Notes under the pieces: model-generated
The model's database searches: none
Seen by the model: only the letters and a program-made list of their open reading frames with translations
What the model was told of the DNA's origin: nothing
In this document: in pieces, positions 8,230-17,717 of the stretch
Position numbering within the stretch: the first letter of the stretch is position 1
How the letters are laid out: each line of letters opens with the position of its first letter
Made by a program: the position numbers and the translations under genes
Assembly (NCBI GenBank): GCA_001825665.1
Contig: MHXZ01000015.1
Span: 1-60,098 of the forward strand
From: Planctomycetes bacterium GWF2_41_51
GTDB taxonomy: Bacteria; Planctomycetota; Phycisphaerae; Sedimentisphaerales; UBA12454
DNA length: 60,098 nucleotides
Direction of reading: 5' to 3'

Positions 8230-8282
8230 AAAAGATTTCTCGACTTCGCTTTGCTCCGCTCGAAATGACAAGTGAGTGTATT

Positions 8283-9248
8283 ATGCCGGCGAATTTAACA
8301 CCAGATTATTTTAAGGCTGAAAAGTGGTTCAAGCAAGCGGCCACTGACGAGGAGAAAATATTAGCGCTTGAAGAAATGATGCGCGTAATCCCCAAGCATA
8401 AAGGCACAGAACATATGCGTGCCGATATGCGAAAAAAATTAAGCGGACTCAAAGAATCAGCGGAAAAAAAGAAAAAAGGCTTGCAGCACGGTTTCGATAT
8501 ATTTCACATTCCAAAAGCAGGAGCAGGCCAGGTTGCATTATTAGGTTTGCCCAACAGCGGCAAAAGCGCAATCGTTTCCTCCATCACCAATGCGAAAACG
8601 CAAGTCGCTGATTTTCCTTTCACAACGAATGCACCAATTCCGGGGGTGGCACAATTCGAAGATATAAAAATTGAAATCGTAGATATGCCGCCGATAACAG
8701 CAGAGTTCGCACCCGCGGGGATAGTAAATGCTTATCGAAATTGTGATTTGATTGGAATCTGCATAGATTTAAGCGGGGACATTGCGGAGCAGGTAAAGGT
8801 TTGTCTTAATTTTCTTGGGGAAAAAAGATTACTGGCGGACGAAAACAATCCGTTAGGCAAGAAATGTTTTATTATCGCAACGAAAGCAGACTTATCGCCA
8901 ACGGAAAAAATTGACGAATTGAAAAAACTGCTGATAAAGCCTTTTGAAGTTGTGCCGGTATGCCCAGATGATCTGGATAGTCTTGAAATAATGCTCACAG
9001 CGATTTTCAGGCTCCTTGACATTGTCAGGGTGTACGCGAAAAAGCCCGGTCAGCCTGCGGATATGAAAGAGCCTTTTGTGCTGCATAAAGGTGCTACAGT
9101 GGCGGATTTGGCAATATCGATACACAGAGAACTTGCGGAAAAATTGAAGAATGCCCGATGCTGGGGTAGGAATGTGCATGATGGTCAAAACGTGCATAAA
9201 ACTCATATACTATGCGACAAAGATATTATAGAATTACATTTTGCCTGA
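8283..9248 (+). CDS. TGS-domain GTPase (Obg/DRG-like)
   Basis: A 321-residue GTP-binding protein. Order: helical N-terminus (1-75), G domain, C-terminal TGS domain (about 255-321; ATVADLAISIHRELAEKL). G1 is GLPNSGKSA near residue 86, a switch region with FPFTTNAPIPG, G3 is DMPP (the family usually has DxPG), G4 is TKAD. DRG-type GTPases with a TGS tail bind ribosomes or RNA and couple to translation or stress; the exact role here is unknown. I prefer ATG 8283 (MPANLTPDY is the usual family opening) to an in-frame ATG at 8265. The spacer before it contains a dispersed repeat (TTCGCTTTGCTCCGCTCGAA). The 3' end would overlap the next gene only if that gene used its distal start. Confidence 0.85.
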   Translation: MPANLTPDYFKAEKWFKQAATDEEKILALEEMMRVIPKHKGTEHMRADMRKKLSGLKESAEKKKKGLQHGFDIFHIPKAGAGQVALLGLPNSGKSAIVSSITNAKTQVADFPFTTNAPIPGVAQFEDIKIEIVDMPPITAEFAPAGIVNAYRNCDLIGICIDLSGDIAEQVKVCLNFLGEKRLLADENNPLGKKCFIIATKADLSPTEKIDELKKLLIKPFEVVPVCPDDLDSLEIMLTAIFRLLDIVRVYAKKPGQPADMKEPFVLHKGATVADLAISIHRELAEKLKNARCWGRNVHDGQNVHKTHILCDKDIIELHFA

Positions 9249-9292
9249 TATTGTTTTTTATTCATTCATCTGAACTGAAAGGAACCCAGCCG

Positions 9293-11056
9293 ATGACGAA
9301 TAATAAAGTTGAGTTGACTATTGACGCAGAAAAAATTAAAGAGCCGATTTCAAAATATATCTACGGCCAGTTTATCGAGCAGATGGGCAGATGCATTTAC
9401 GGCGGGATATGGGCGGAAATGCTCGATGACAGGAAATTTTTCTATGAACCCGGAACGGCCGAATCGCCTTGGAAGAATATCGGTCGAAAGAACTCTTTGA
9501 AAATGAACCGCTCTGAACCTTATGTGGGCAGGCATTCACCTGTCATAAAATCCGGCGGTATAGAACAGGGAGGACTTGGGCTTGTCGAAGGGAAAAAATA
9601 TATCGGCAAAATCATAGTATCTGCGAAAAAGAAAACCACTTTGAATTTAAGTTTAACCTGGGATGACAGCAGGCACTCAATAAAAATAAAAATCAAATCC
9701 GGAGGTTATGAAACATACCCATTCAAATTCATATCAGGCGGCAATGCCGATAATGGCAAAATAGAAATTGCCGGAAATGATGAATTTACTATCGGAGCGG
9801 TTTCGATGATGCCTGCTGATAACGTTAAAGGCATGAGAGCCGATACATTAAAATTGCTGAAGGAATTGAATGCGCCGATTTATCGCTGGCCGGGAGGAAA
9901 TTTTGTAAGCGGCTATGATTGGCGCGATGGCATCGGACCGATTGATAAACGCGAGCCGAAGAAAAATCCGGCATGGAAAGGCATCGAGCACAATGATTTC
10001 GGCATTGACGAATTTATGGTTTTCTGCAAGGAAGTTAGGGCCGAGCCGTTGATTGTTGTTAATACCGGTTTTGGAGACGCAAACAGCGCAGCTGAAGAAG
10101 TTCGATATATCAATATCAAAAAGAAATATAATGTTAAATGGTGGGGAATCGGCAACGAAATGTACGGCAATTGGCAATTAGGCCACATGTCGCTCGAACA
10201 ATATGTTCATAAGCATAACTGGTTTGTCAATACGATGGAGGAAGTTGACCCGTCGATTAAGTGCATTGCGGTTGGTGATGCGGGGCCGTGGTCGGAAGGT
10301 ATGCTGAAGAACTGTGCTGAAAATATGGATCTTATAAGTGAGCATTTTTATTGCAGCCAGAAAGAAGATTTGATCGAGCATGTTCAGCAGGTTCCGCAGG
10401 CGGTTGCAAATAAAGTTGCTGCGCATCGTGAGTATCGCAAAACTATCGATTCGCTAAAAGACAAAGATATCAGAATAGCGATCGATGAATGGAATTACTG
10501 GTATGGCGAGCATGTATTTGGTGAGCTTGGCACTCGTTATTATTTGAAAGACGCTCTCGGTATAGCGGCAGGTCTGCATGAGATGTTCAGGAATACAGAT
10601 ATAATTACGATGGCAAATTACGCTCAGACTGTAAATGTTATTGGCGCGATAAAGACAAGCAAAACGGCCGCTGCGATTGAGACTACCGGGCTTGTTTTAA
10701 AACTTTATCGAAAGCAATTTGGCGAGCTGCCGATTGAGATAGCTGAGAAGACTGAACCGCTCGATGTTACGGCAGCCTTAACGAAAGACCGAAAATTTCT
10801 GACTATTGGAATTGTGAACCCTTCAAATAATAGCAGCTCTCTTCCAATCATAATAAAAAATCTCAAATTGAGCAGCAAAGGAAAAGTATGGACAATCAGC
10901 CATGACGACCCGATGGCATTTAACGACCCTGACAAAGCGCATGTTGTTAAAATTGCGGAAAAAAAGATTTCTGGTATAATTGATTCTCTGGAAATTTTAC
11001 CGTTGAGTATTACTTTGTTCAGATTGGAGTTAAGAAATGGAATGCAAGAAGAATGA
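9293..11056 (+). CDS. GH51 alpha-L-arabinofuranosidase
   Basis: Releases terminal alpha-L-arabinofuranosyl residues from arabinan or arabinoxylan by a retaining mechanism. The 587 residues open with the family signature ISKYIYGQFIEQMGRCIYGG. The acid/base glutamate is in GIGNEMYG (E289) and the nucleophile in IDEWNYWYG (E399); the C-terminal part is the beta-sandwich domain. The frame is open to ATG 9212, which would add 27 hydrophobic residues and overlap the GTPase gene by 37 bases; AAAGGA nine bases before ATG 9293 favours the shorter, cytoplasmic form. The longer form could carry a signal peptide, so location remains open. Overlaps the DUF6485 gene at its 3' end by 20 bases. Confidence 0.9.
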   Translation: MTNNKVELTIDAEKIKEPISKYIYGQFIEQMGRCIYGGIWAEMLDDRKFFYEPGTAESPWKNIGRKNSLKMNRSEPYVGRHSPVIKSGGIEQGGLGLVEGKKYIGKIIVSAKKKTTLNLSLTWDDSRHSIKIKIKSGGYETYPFKFISGGNADNGKIEIAGNDEFTIGAVSMMPADNVKGMRADTLKLLKELNAPIYRWPGGNFVSGYDWRDGIGPIDKREPKKNPAWKGIEHNDFGIDEFMVFCKEVRAEPLIVVNTGFGDANSAAEEVRYINIKKKYNVKWWGIGNEMYGNWQLGHMSLEQYVHKHNWFVNTMEEVDPSIKCIAVGDAGPWSEGMLKNCAENMDLISEHFYCSQKEDLIEHVQQVPQAVANKVAAHREYRKTIDSLKDKDIRIAIDEWNYWYGEHVFGELGTRYYLKDALGIAAGLHEMFRNTDIITMANYAQTVNVIGAIKTSKTAAAIETTGLVLKLYRKQFGELPIEIAEKTEPLDVTAALTKDRKFLTIGIVNPSNNSSSLPIIIKNLKLSSKGKVWTISHDDPMAFNDPDKAHVVKIAEKKISGIIDSLEILPLSITLFRLELRNGMQEE

Positions 11057-11231
11057 GAATATGAATTTCTGTACCTGTTCATATCCGGGCTGCGATAACA
11101 AAGGTATATGCTGCCAGTGCCTGCAATATCACCTCGCGTCGAAACAACTGCCCGGCTGCTGTTTTCCGAAAGATGTGGAAAAAACTTACGACAGAAGTTT
11201 CAAAGCCTTTGCCAAGGCATGGAATTTATAA
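11037..11231 (+). CDS. DUF6485 cysteine-rich small protein
   Basis: A 64-residue protein with nine cysteines, MECKKNENMNFCTCSYPGC at the start, ICCQCLQYH in the middle and LPGCCFPKDVEKTYDRSF near the end. This is the pattern of the DUF6485 family, recognised by its Cys spacing and the closing CFP.DVEKTYDRS motif. The cysteines suggest a metal site (zinc or Fe-S); the role is unknown. GGAG lies seven bases before ATG 11037, inside the end of the arabinofuranosidase gene (20-base overlap), so translation is probably coupled. The 3' end overlaps convergent aroK by six bases. Confidence 0.75.
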   Translation: MECKKNENMNFCTCSYPGCDNKGICCQCLQYHLASKQLPGCCFPKDVEKTYDRSFKAFAKAWNL

Positions 11232-11732
11232 ATTTATCTGCTCGATGATTTTATCGACAGTTTGCTCATGGCTTAAATTGAGACAATCTATCGTAACTTC
11301 CGCCCATTTTTCATAAAGGGGGGTGCGTTTTTTATATAGATCATCGAGAGTTTGGCCCTTGCTCATTACAACGCCGCGAATGTTCAAATCTGTCAATCGC
11401 TTTTTTATCATCTCAAGCGGCAGGTCAAGATAAACAATGATACCGTTAGATTTTAAATGGTTCATCGCTTCGTTGCTGTAAACTGCGCTTCCGCCGGTGG
11501 CGATTACACAATCGGTTTTATCGATGCAGCAAATATGTTCTGATTCGATTTTGCAGAACTCCTCTAAACCGTCAGAGTCGATAATGTTTTGAAGCGTCCT
11601 GCCGACAACGGCCTGGATATAAACATCCGTATCGAGAAAATACCTGCCGAGTCTTTTTGCGAGCAGAACACCGATAGTGCTTTTGCCGACAGCGGGCATA
11701 CCAATAAGAACGATATTTTTTTTTGTGTCCAT
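11226..11732 (-). CDS. aroK: Shikimate kinase
   Basis: Phosphorylates shikimate at the 3-hydroxyl using ATP, step five of the chorismate pathway. The 168 residues are typical. Visible: P-loop GMPAVGKST (residues 11-19), shikimate-binding DTD near residue 34 and GGSAVY (usual GGG or GGS) near 80, and the lid region around RLTDLNIRG near 112. The start lies two bases beyond the stop of the upstream TMTC-like gene, so it is the last gene of the purC - TMTC - TMTC - aroK minus operon. Its 3' end overlaps the convergent DUF6485 gene by six bases, leaving no room for a separate terminator. Confidence 0.92.
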   Translation of the reverse strand: MDTKKNIVLIGMPAVGKSTIGVLLAKRLGRYFLDTDVYIQAVVGRTLQNIIDSDGLEEFCKIESEHICCIDKTDCVIATGGSAVYSNEAMNHLKSNGIIVYLDLPLEMIKKRLTDLNIRGVVMSKGQTLDDLYKKRTPLYEKWAEVTIDCLNLSHEQTVDKIIEQINL

Positions 11733-11734
11733 AC

Positions 11735-13600
11735 TTACTTCTTCAAAACCGCTTCGAGCAAAAGTTTTGTATTTTTATCATTCGGGTCGATTCGCAAAGC
11801 ATCGTTATATGCTTTTACTGCTTCGGCAGTTTGGCCGTTTCTTTGAAGCAGGATACCTAAATTTCGATACATTTCAATATCACTGGGCCTGGACTTCAAA
11901 ACAAAACGAATTTCATTTATCGCTTCTGCGGTTTTGCCAAGACTTGCCAGAGCCATGCCGCGGTAACCGTGTGCGAATACATTTTGCGGTTCAAACTCGA
12001 GAACCTTATCGCAAATTTCCAGAGATTCCTGAAATTTTTGCTGCTCATTAAATGTCAAAGCAAGATTCACATACGCATCGGCATAATCAGGCTTGAATTT
12101 TATCGCCTGCTGATAGCACCAGGCTGCCTGTTCATAATTATTTATTTTCTTCAGAGCATTGCCGAGATTGTAATAAGCCTGCGGAAATTGGGGTTTATAT
12201 TTTAATGCAAGACGAAATTGCTCGACCGCTTCGAGGATTCTGCCTGCATTCATGAGACCGCAGCCGAAATCATTTAGAACTTCCGGAGATTGGGGCTTCA
12301 TTGCTATTAATTTTTTAGATTCTTCGATTGCTTCATCGTATCTGCCGGCATCGTTTAGACACGCGGCGTAATTTGCGTTAATGATAAAATTTGTTTTGGT
12401 TATATTTAAAGTATGAGCGAAAAGCGTTAAGCTGTCTTTCCAGTATTTTACCTGCTGAAAAGATATTACACTCCAGAAAATTAATACCGCTGCCGCCGGC
12501 ACAGCAATTAAATTATACCGTTTTCGGGAGATAAATTCTTTCGCAGCAAATGCGATAATAACAAATAAGCCGGTCAAAGGCATATAAGTATATCTGTCTG
12601 CAATCGCGTGTGCACCGACCTGAACAAGTCCGATTACGGGAAAAAGCGTACCCAAATACCAAAGCCAGCCGAAAAGGAAAAATTTATGTTTGCGGGCCAG
12701 ACGGATAGAAATTATTGAAATTAATAAAAGTACAATTCCGCTGATTATAACCTTCGCAGCCGGTATCCCTCCTGCTGGGAAAGGATACAAACATGCGAGA
12801 TTCATTGGCCAAATCATTTTCAAAATGTAATCGGCATAGGAAACGATAATATTTCCGATTCTCAATTTAAGTCCGTAAAATTCAATGTTTGTTATCGCTC
12901 CGCTGCTGTGCTGAACAAGATAAGTAATTACAGATAATGCGGCAGAGCAGATAAAGAACGGAATTTTTTCTATCAGCAGACTTTTCGAAAATTTTCGCTC
13001 AAGCGGCCAGTAATCAAGCAAGAGTAAAACAAACGGAATAGTAACAAGCATCGGCTTGGACATCAAACCGAGAATAAAGAACAAAAGTGCAGATAAGTAC
13101 CATTTAACTTTCTGGTCTTTGACATAATTGACATACGCAATCATCGTCAAAATCCAAAAAAGCGTACTAAGCACATCCTTGCGTTCCGCTATCCACGCTG
13201 CGGATTCGACATGCAGCGGATGAAGCGCAAATGCCGCCGCGATAAAAACCCTCGGCCATAATGATGAGGTCATCTTTTTAAATAAATAAAACAGCAGGAG
13301 GGAATTTGCGATATGAAATAAAATATTTATTATATGATGGCCGCCTGCACAATCTTTGAAAAGCTGATAATCAAGCGTATGTGAAAGCCATGTGAGCGGA
13401 TGCCAGTTGCTTGCGTAGCCGGAGGTAAATGCCCATTTAATATTTTTGAAATCGAAACCATTCTGTACGTTTTTATTGTCAGTTACGTAAACATCATCAT
13501 CGTATTTGACAAAATCAAATTTGTATACCGGCCAATATACCGCAATTATTGCAGCGGCAAGAAAAGCACATATCAAAATTGATTTTTTATTTTTTTTCAT
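11735..13600 (-). CDS. TMTC-like membrane glycosyltransferase with TPR tail (copy 2)
   Basis: A 621-residue integral membrane protein. The N-terminal ~400 residues contain about ten hydrophobic helices with the GT-C-like signatures YDDDVYVTDN (near 35), NWHPLTWLSHT (near 65) and HPLHVESAAWIAERKDVLS (near 130). The C-terminal ~220 residues contain at least five TPR units (AYYNLGNALKKINNYEQAA, AYVNLALTFNEQQKFQESL and others). The layout matches TMTC-type O-mannosyltransferase-like proteins that are multiplied in planctomycetes; substrate and activity are unproven. It overlaps the upstream paralogue by 14 bases, so the two are translationally coupled and arose by tandem duplication. Confidence 0.8.
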   Translation of the reverse strand: MKKNKKSILICAFLAAAIIAVYWPVYKFDFVKYDDDVYVTDNKNVQNGFDFKNIKWAFTSGYASNWHPLTWLSHTLDYQLFKDCAGGHHIINILFHIANSLLLFYLFKKMTSSLWPRVFIAAAFALHPLHVESAAWIAERKDVLSTLFWILTMIAYVNYVKDQKVKWYLSALLFFILGLMSKPMLVTIPFVLLLLDYWPLERKFSKSLLIEKIPFFICSAALSVITYLVQHSSGAITNIEFYGLKLRIGNIIVSYADYILKMIWPMNLACLYPFPAGGIPAAKVIISGIVLLLISIISIRLARKHKFFLFGWLWYLGTLFPVIGLVQVGAHAIADRYTYMPLTGLFVIIAFAAKEFISRKRYNLIAVPAAAVLIFWSVISFQQVKYWKDSLTLFAHTLNITKTNFIINANYAACLNDAGRYDEAIEESKKLIAMKPQSPEVLNDFGCGLMNAGRILEAVEQFRLALKYKPQFPQAYYNLGNALKKINNYEQAAWCYQQAIKFKPDYADAYVNLALTFNEQQKFQESLEICDKVLEFEPQNVFAHGYRGMALASLGKTAEAINEIRFVLKSRPSDIEMYRNLGILLQRNGQTAEAVKAYNDALRIDPNDKNTKLLLEAVLKK

Positions 13601-15260
13601 TTTTTTGCAATGCCACGTTAAGTTCTTTTTTCAAAATAGAATTATCCGGCTCAATCTGTAATCCTGTTTGATACGCTTTTACCGCTTCATCGGTTTGATT
13701 CATTTCGTTCAATGTTATCCCAAGGCAAATATACGCATCGACATAGTCAGGCTTTATTTTAATAGTATCATAATAATATGCAGCAGCCTCCTGCATATTC
13801 CCTTTGTGTCTCGCAACAAGCGCAAGATTAAAATATGCTTGTGCGAGGTCTGGTTTATATTTTAACGCAAGTTTAAATTGTTCGCCCGCTTCGTCGATTC
13901 TGCCGGTCTGGAGCAAAACCGCACCAAAATTGCAATAAGCCTGAAACGAATCGGGTTTCATTTTCAGCAGTTCATGCGATTGCATTATCGCTTCATCGAA
14001 TCTATTTTGGCCGATTAAATAATTTATATAGTTTCCCATAATGATATGATTGTTTTTCGTATTGCGCAGGGTGTTGGTATACAGAGTTTCATCATTTTTC
14101 CAGCAGCTTACCTGCCCGGAAGCAATAAAGCCCCATATCAATAACAAAATAATCGAAAGAGAAATGCGATTTTGCTTTGATAAAAATTCTTTTGCGCTGA
14201 AAGCGAGGATAATAAAAAGCCCGATATAAGGCACGTAAGTATATCTGTCTGCCATCGCCTGCGGGCCAACCTGAACAATACCGATAACCGGAACAAGAGC
14301 GCCGAGAAACCAGAGCCAGCCGACAGTAAAAAATTTATGTTTCCTCAAAGCGTAAATAAAAATTATTGAAAGAACTATTAATACTAAAAAAGAAAGAGCG
14401 ATTTTTAAAATATTTATATTGCCCGGATGAGGATATAAAACTGCCAGTCCTACAGGGTAAATCATTTTTACAATATAAGTTGCGTATGAAACAGCCGCAT
14501 TGTAAATTCTTGTGCATAAGCCGAATGATTCTCCCGATTCCATAGCGCCGCCCCGACGCTGAACCATATAGGTTATTACGCAGGAAGATACAGCCAATAT
14601 AAAGAACGGAATTTTTTCAAGAAATAAACCTCTGGAAAACTTTCTCTCCAGCGGCCAGTAGTCAAGCAAGAGCAAAACAAATGGAAGCGTAACGAGCATA
14701 GGTTTTGACATCAGGCCAAGAGCAAATAATATTATCGCTGCCAAATACCACTTAATTTTTGGATTCTTTGCATAATTGACATACGCAAGCATCGTCAAAA
14801 TCCAAAAGAACGTACTAAGCACATCTTTGCGTTCCGCAATCCACGCGACAGATTCAACGTGCAGCGGATGAAGAGCAAACGCCGCAGCAATAAAAAAACT
14901 CGGCCACAGCGAGGAAGTAATTTTTTTCAAAAGGTAAAATAATAGAATTGTATTTGCGAGATGAAACAGAACATTGGTTAGATGATGCCCGCCAGCCCAT
15001 TTTTGGAATAATTGGTAATCAATAGTATGTGAAAGCCACGTGAGCGGATGCCAGTTGCTTGCCAGGCCTGCTGTTGATGCCCATTTTATGGTTTTTAAAT
15101 TCAGGCCGGTGTGAATATTTTTGTTGTTGATGACGTAAACGCCGTCATCGTAATGCCTTATAAAATCAAACTTATACACCGGCCAATAAACCGCGATAAC
15201 CGCGGCGGCAAGACAGATACTTATCCACATCGTAGAGTATCTGTTGGTTTTTGCGGGCAT
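13587..15260 (-). CDS. TMTC-like membrane glycosyltransferase with TPR tail (copy 1)
   Basis: A 557-residue paralogue of the next gene. It has the same helix-rich N-terminal region with NWHPLTWLSHTIDYQLF and HPLHVESVAWIAERKDVLS, then three to four TPR units (AYCNFGAVLLQTGRIDEA, AYFNLALVARHKGNMQEA, AYICLGITLNEMNQTDEA). It is shorter than copy 2 by about two TPRs. Acidic residues in the first luminal loop (YDDGVYV) stand where GT-C enzymes usually carry their catalytic Asp, an inference from the fold class. Start is three bases after the purC stop with AAGAG in front. Likely lipid-linked sugar transfer to envelope proteins, or a structural role. Confidence 0.8.
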   Translation of the reverse strand: MPAKTNRYSTMWISICLAAAVIAVYWPVYKFDFIRHYDDGVYVINNKNIHTGLNLKTIKWASTAGLASNWHPLTWLSHTIDYQLFQKWAGGHHLTNVLFHLANTILLFYLLKKITSSLWPSFFIAAAFALHPLHVESVAWIAERKDVLSTFFWILTMLAYVNYAKNPKIKWYLAAIILFALGLMSKPMLVTLPFVLLLLDYWPLERKFSRGLFLEKIPFFILAVSSCVITYMVQRRGGAMESGESFGLCTRIYNAAVSYATYIVKMIYPVGLAVLYPHPGNINILKIALSFLVLIVLSIIFIYALRKHKFFTVGWLWFLGALVPVIGIVQVGPQAMADRYTYVPYIGLFIILAFSAKEFLSKQNRISLSIILLLIWGFIASGQVSCWKNDETLYTNTLRNTKNNHIIMGNYINYLIGQNRFDEAIMQSHELLKMKPDSFQAYCNFGAVLLQTGRIDEAGEQFKLALKYKPDLAQAYFNLALVARHKGNMQEAAAYYYDTIKIKPDYVDAYICLGITLNEMNQTDEAVKAYQTGLQIEPDNSILKKELNVALQKNEKK

Positions 15261-15263
15261 CTT

Positions 15264-16163
15264 TTAACTCTTAAAAGTAAATTTTTTACCAGTAAGCTGT
15301 TCATAAGCTTCAATATACTTAGCGCTTGTTTTTTCGCGCACATCATCCGGCAGTTCGATACCTTTTCCGGATTTGTCGAAATTAATGCTCTCGAGATAAT
15401 TTCTGACAAACTGCTTATCATAACTTTCCTGGTCTCTGCCTGCCTGGTATTTATCTGCCGGCCAGAATCTCGATGAATCAGGAGTCATCGCTTCATCAAT
15501 AAGAATTATCTTATCGCCGACAACGCCCCACTCAAATTTGGTATCCGCGAGAATAATGCCTTTTTTCTCAGCATACGCGGATGCTTTATTAAATATCTCA
15601 ATACTTCTGTCTCTTACGTAATTCGCGTTTTTTTCGCCTATAATTTTTACGCATCTGTCGAAATCGATATTTTCATCGTGTGCGCCGAGTTCCTCTTTTG
15701 TCGCGGGTGTAAAAATCGGCTGCGATAGTTTTGAGCATTGCTTTAAACCCGCAGGAAGTTTATGTCCGCAAACGGTCTGATTTTGCTGATACTCTTTCCA
15801 TCCTGAACCAGCCAGATAACCTCGAACCACACATTCGACAGGCAGCACTTTTGTTTTCGTTACGAGCATACTTCTGCCGGCAAGCTGCGCTGCATTATCG
15901 CTGAACGGTTTTGGAAAATCTTTGACATCATCGCTGATTAGATGATTTTCAACCGTGTCCGAAAGAAATTCGAACCAGAACTTTGATATTTGCGTAAGAA
16001 CAATACCTTTATAAGGAATGCCGTTGGCCATTATGACATCGAAGGCGCTTATTCTGTCTGAAGCGGCAATGAGCAATTTGTCTCCAAGGTCATAAATATC
16101 TCGAACTTTTCCGTGTTTGGCGTTTGTGCCGGGAATATTTGTTTGCAGTACAACGTCAACCAT
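15264..16163 (-). CDS. purC: SAICAR synthetase (phosphoribosylaminoimidazole-succinocarboxamide synthase)
   Basis: Joins CAIR and aspartate with ATP in purine synthesis. The 299 residues correspond to the longer, yeast-like form rather than the ~237-residue E. coli form. Visible: GKVRDIYDLGDKLLIAASDR (residues 18-37; ATP-binding loop), the VVRGYLAGSGWKEY motif near 118-131, FEWGVVGDKIILIDE near 210-224 and TPDSSRFWPADKY near 227. AAAGGAG before the ATG is a strong ribosome site, as expected for the first gene of the four-gene minus operon that ends with aroK. Confidence 0.95.
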   Translation of the reverse strand: MVDVVLQTNIPGTNAKHGKVRDIYDLGDKLLIAASDRISAFDVIMANGIPYKGIVLTQISKFWFEFLSDTVENHLISDDVKDFPKPFSDNAAQLAGRSMLVTKTKVLPVECVVRGYLAGSGWKEYQQNQTVCGHKLPAGLKQCSKLSQPIFTPATKEELGAHDENIDFDRCVKIIGEKNANYVRDRSIEIFNKASAYAEKKGIILADTKFEWGVVGDKIILIDEAMTPDSSRFWPADKYQAGRDQESYDKQFVRNYLESINFDKSGKGIELPDDVREKTSAKYIEAYEQLTGKKFTFKS

Positions 16164-16337
16164 TTTAACTCCTTTAAGGTTTTTTTGTTAATTTTTGCGT
16201 ATAATAAATTATAACGGTAGTATTGTCAAGGTGTTATACATCCCTAAAAATTCCCGCTTTTATCTTTTATTTTGATATTATCGAGGCTATACTATTCGTT
16301 TCTGTTTTTAAATGGAAACTATTAAGAAAGGAAATAT

Positions 16338-17558
16338 ATGATTAATTTTAAAAACGTTTTAATATCAATAACAGCAATTCTTTTAATTGCAAATTTTTCT
16401 TTTGCCGCTTCTAAGAAAAAAGCTCCAAAGGAAAAAGCACCTGAAGCCGAGACAAAAGTGATAGAAGAACAAGCCGCCCCGTCTCCTGAACCAACTCCAG
16501 AGGCGGCTCCCGCTCCCGCACCAACTCCCGAACCAGCTCCCGAACCGAACAAACCAGCCGAAGCAAACCAGCCAAATCCAAACGCTGTTGCAGTCGTTGT
16601 TAACGGCACCGAGATCACCGAAGGCCAGATTAATAAGGTTCTGGATGCAAGAATGGAACAGCTCGCAAGCAGAATTCCTCCGAATATGAAAGACCAGTAT
16701 CGCCAGCAAATGAGAAAACGTTTGATGGAGCAGTTGGTAATCGAGGAAATTCTCAGCCAGAAAGAAAAAGCAAAGAACATCACCGTCAGCCAGGCAGATG
16801 TGAACGAGCAGGTTCAGCAGCAGATGAAGCAGCAGAATCTTACCCTTGATGAATTCAAATCACTGCTGAAAGCTTACGGCACAAATTACACTGAATTTGA
16901 GCAGAACGTGCGCAAGAAGCTGGCGTTTGAAAAACTTATGGAAGATGAATTTGCAGGCAAAATAACCGAACCCAACGAACAGCAGGCAAAAGCTTTTTAT
17001 GATGAAAACATCGAGCAGTTCAAGGAGCCTGAAAAGATTCACGCTAAACATATCCTTATAAAAGCCGAAGATTCAAATGATCCTAACCAGGCCAAAGCAG
17101 CCGCAAAAGCAAAAGCCGAGGATCTCCTGAAGAAAATCAAAGAAGGCGCAGATTTCGATGAACTCGCAAAAGAACATTCAGCCTGTCCATCAGGCAAAAA
17201 CGGCGGCGACCTCGGTGAACAGCCTAAAGGAACATTCGTTCCCGCTTTCGAAAAGGCAGCTTATGCTCTCGAACCAAACCAGGTCAGCGATGTAGTTGAA
17301 ACTGAGTTCGGATACCATATCATTAAATTAGTTAAACATTCAGAAGCGAAAACGACAACTTTCGAACAGGCCAAAGAAAAGATTATGCAGCACTTGACAA
17401 ACCAGCAAAAAGAAGGTGTCGTTGTCAATTATATTCAGCAGATAAAGAAAGAAGCTGATATAAAATTCACTAACCCAGAAGATAATTTCGAAACTCCGGC
17501 CCCAAGACCAGTTATGCCGGAAAGAACAAGGCCCGATAAAAACGAGCCGAATAACTAA
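16338..17558 (+). CDS. Secreted SurA/PpiC-type peptidyl-prolyl isomerase
   Basis: A 406-residue exported parvulin-type chaperone. Residues 1-24 form a signal peptide (basic start, hydrophobic core, AA-like cleavage region near FAASKKK). Residues 45-75 are a Pro/Ala/Glu-rich spacer (PEPTPEAAPAPAPTPEPAP). Then comes a SurA N-like helical domain (VNGTEITEGQINKVLDARM) and a single parvulin domain (IHAKHILIKAED near 233; GGDLGEQPKGTFVPAFEKAA near 290; FGYHIIKL near 330). Such proteins escort outer-membrane proteins across the periplasm, consistent with BamD-like and LptE-like genes following it. AAAGGA precedes the ATG, and a clear terminator follows. Confidence 0.9.
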   Translation: MINFKNVLISITAILLIANFSFAASKKKAPKEKAPEAETKVIEEQAAPSPEPTPEAAPAPAPTPEPAPEPNKPAEANQPNPNAVAVVVNGTEITEGQINKVLDARMEQLASRIPPNMKDQYRQQMRKRLMEQLVIEEILSQKEKAKNITVSQADVNEQVQQQMKQQNLTLDEFKSLLKAYGTNYTEFEQNVRKKLAFEKLMEDEFAGKITEPNEQQAKAFYDENIEQFKEPEKIHAKHILIKAEDSNDPNQAKAAAKAKAEDLLKKIKEGADFDELAKEHSACPSGKNGGDLGEQPKGTFVPAFEKAAYALEPNQVSDVVETEFGYHIIKLVKHSEAKTTTFEQAKEKIMQHLTNQQKEGVVVNYIQQIKKEADIKFTNPEDNFETPAPRPVMPERTRPDKNEPNN

Positions 17559-17577
17559 AAATACGATAAAATTTGAG

Positions 17578-17612
17578 AAAACCCGTAATTTCTTGAAGTT
17601 ACGGGTTTTTTT
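17578..17612 (+). terminator. Intrinsic terminator after the PPIase gene
   Basis: ACCCGTAA / TTACGGGT stem extended by A-T pairs on both flanks, loop of ten bases, then seven Ts. Twenty bases after the stop codon, correct direction. Confidence 0.88.
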
Positions 17613-17717
17613 ATGCGCATTATTTTGACATATTATAAGAATAAAATAGGTTTTTTGAGATTTGCAAGCTCCACATGAATTGTATATAATGCCGCATTAA
17701 AGGACTGGAGCTAAATT

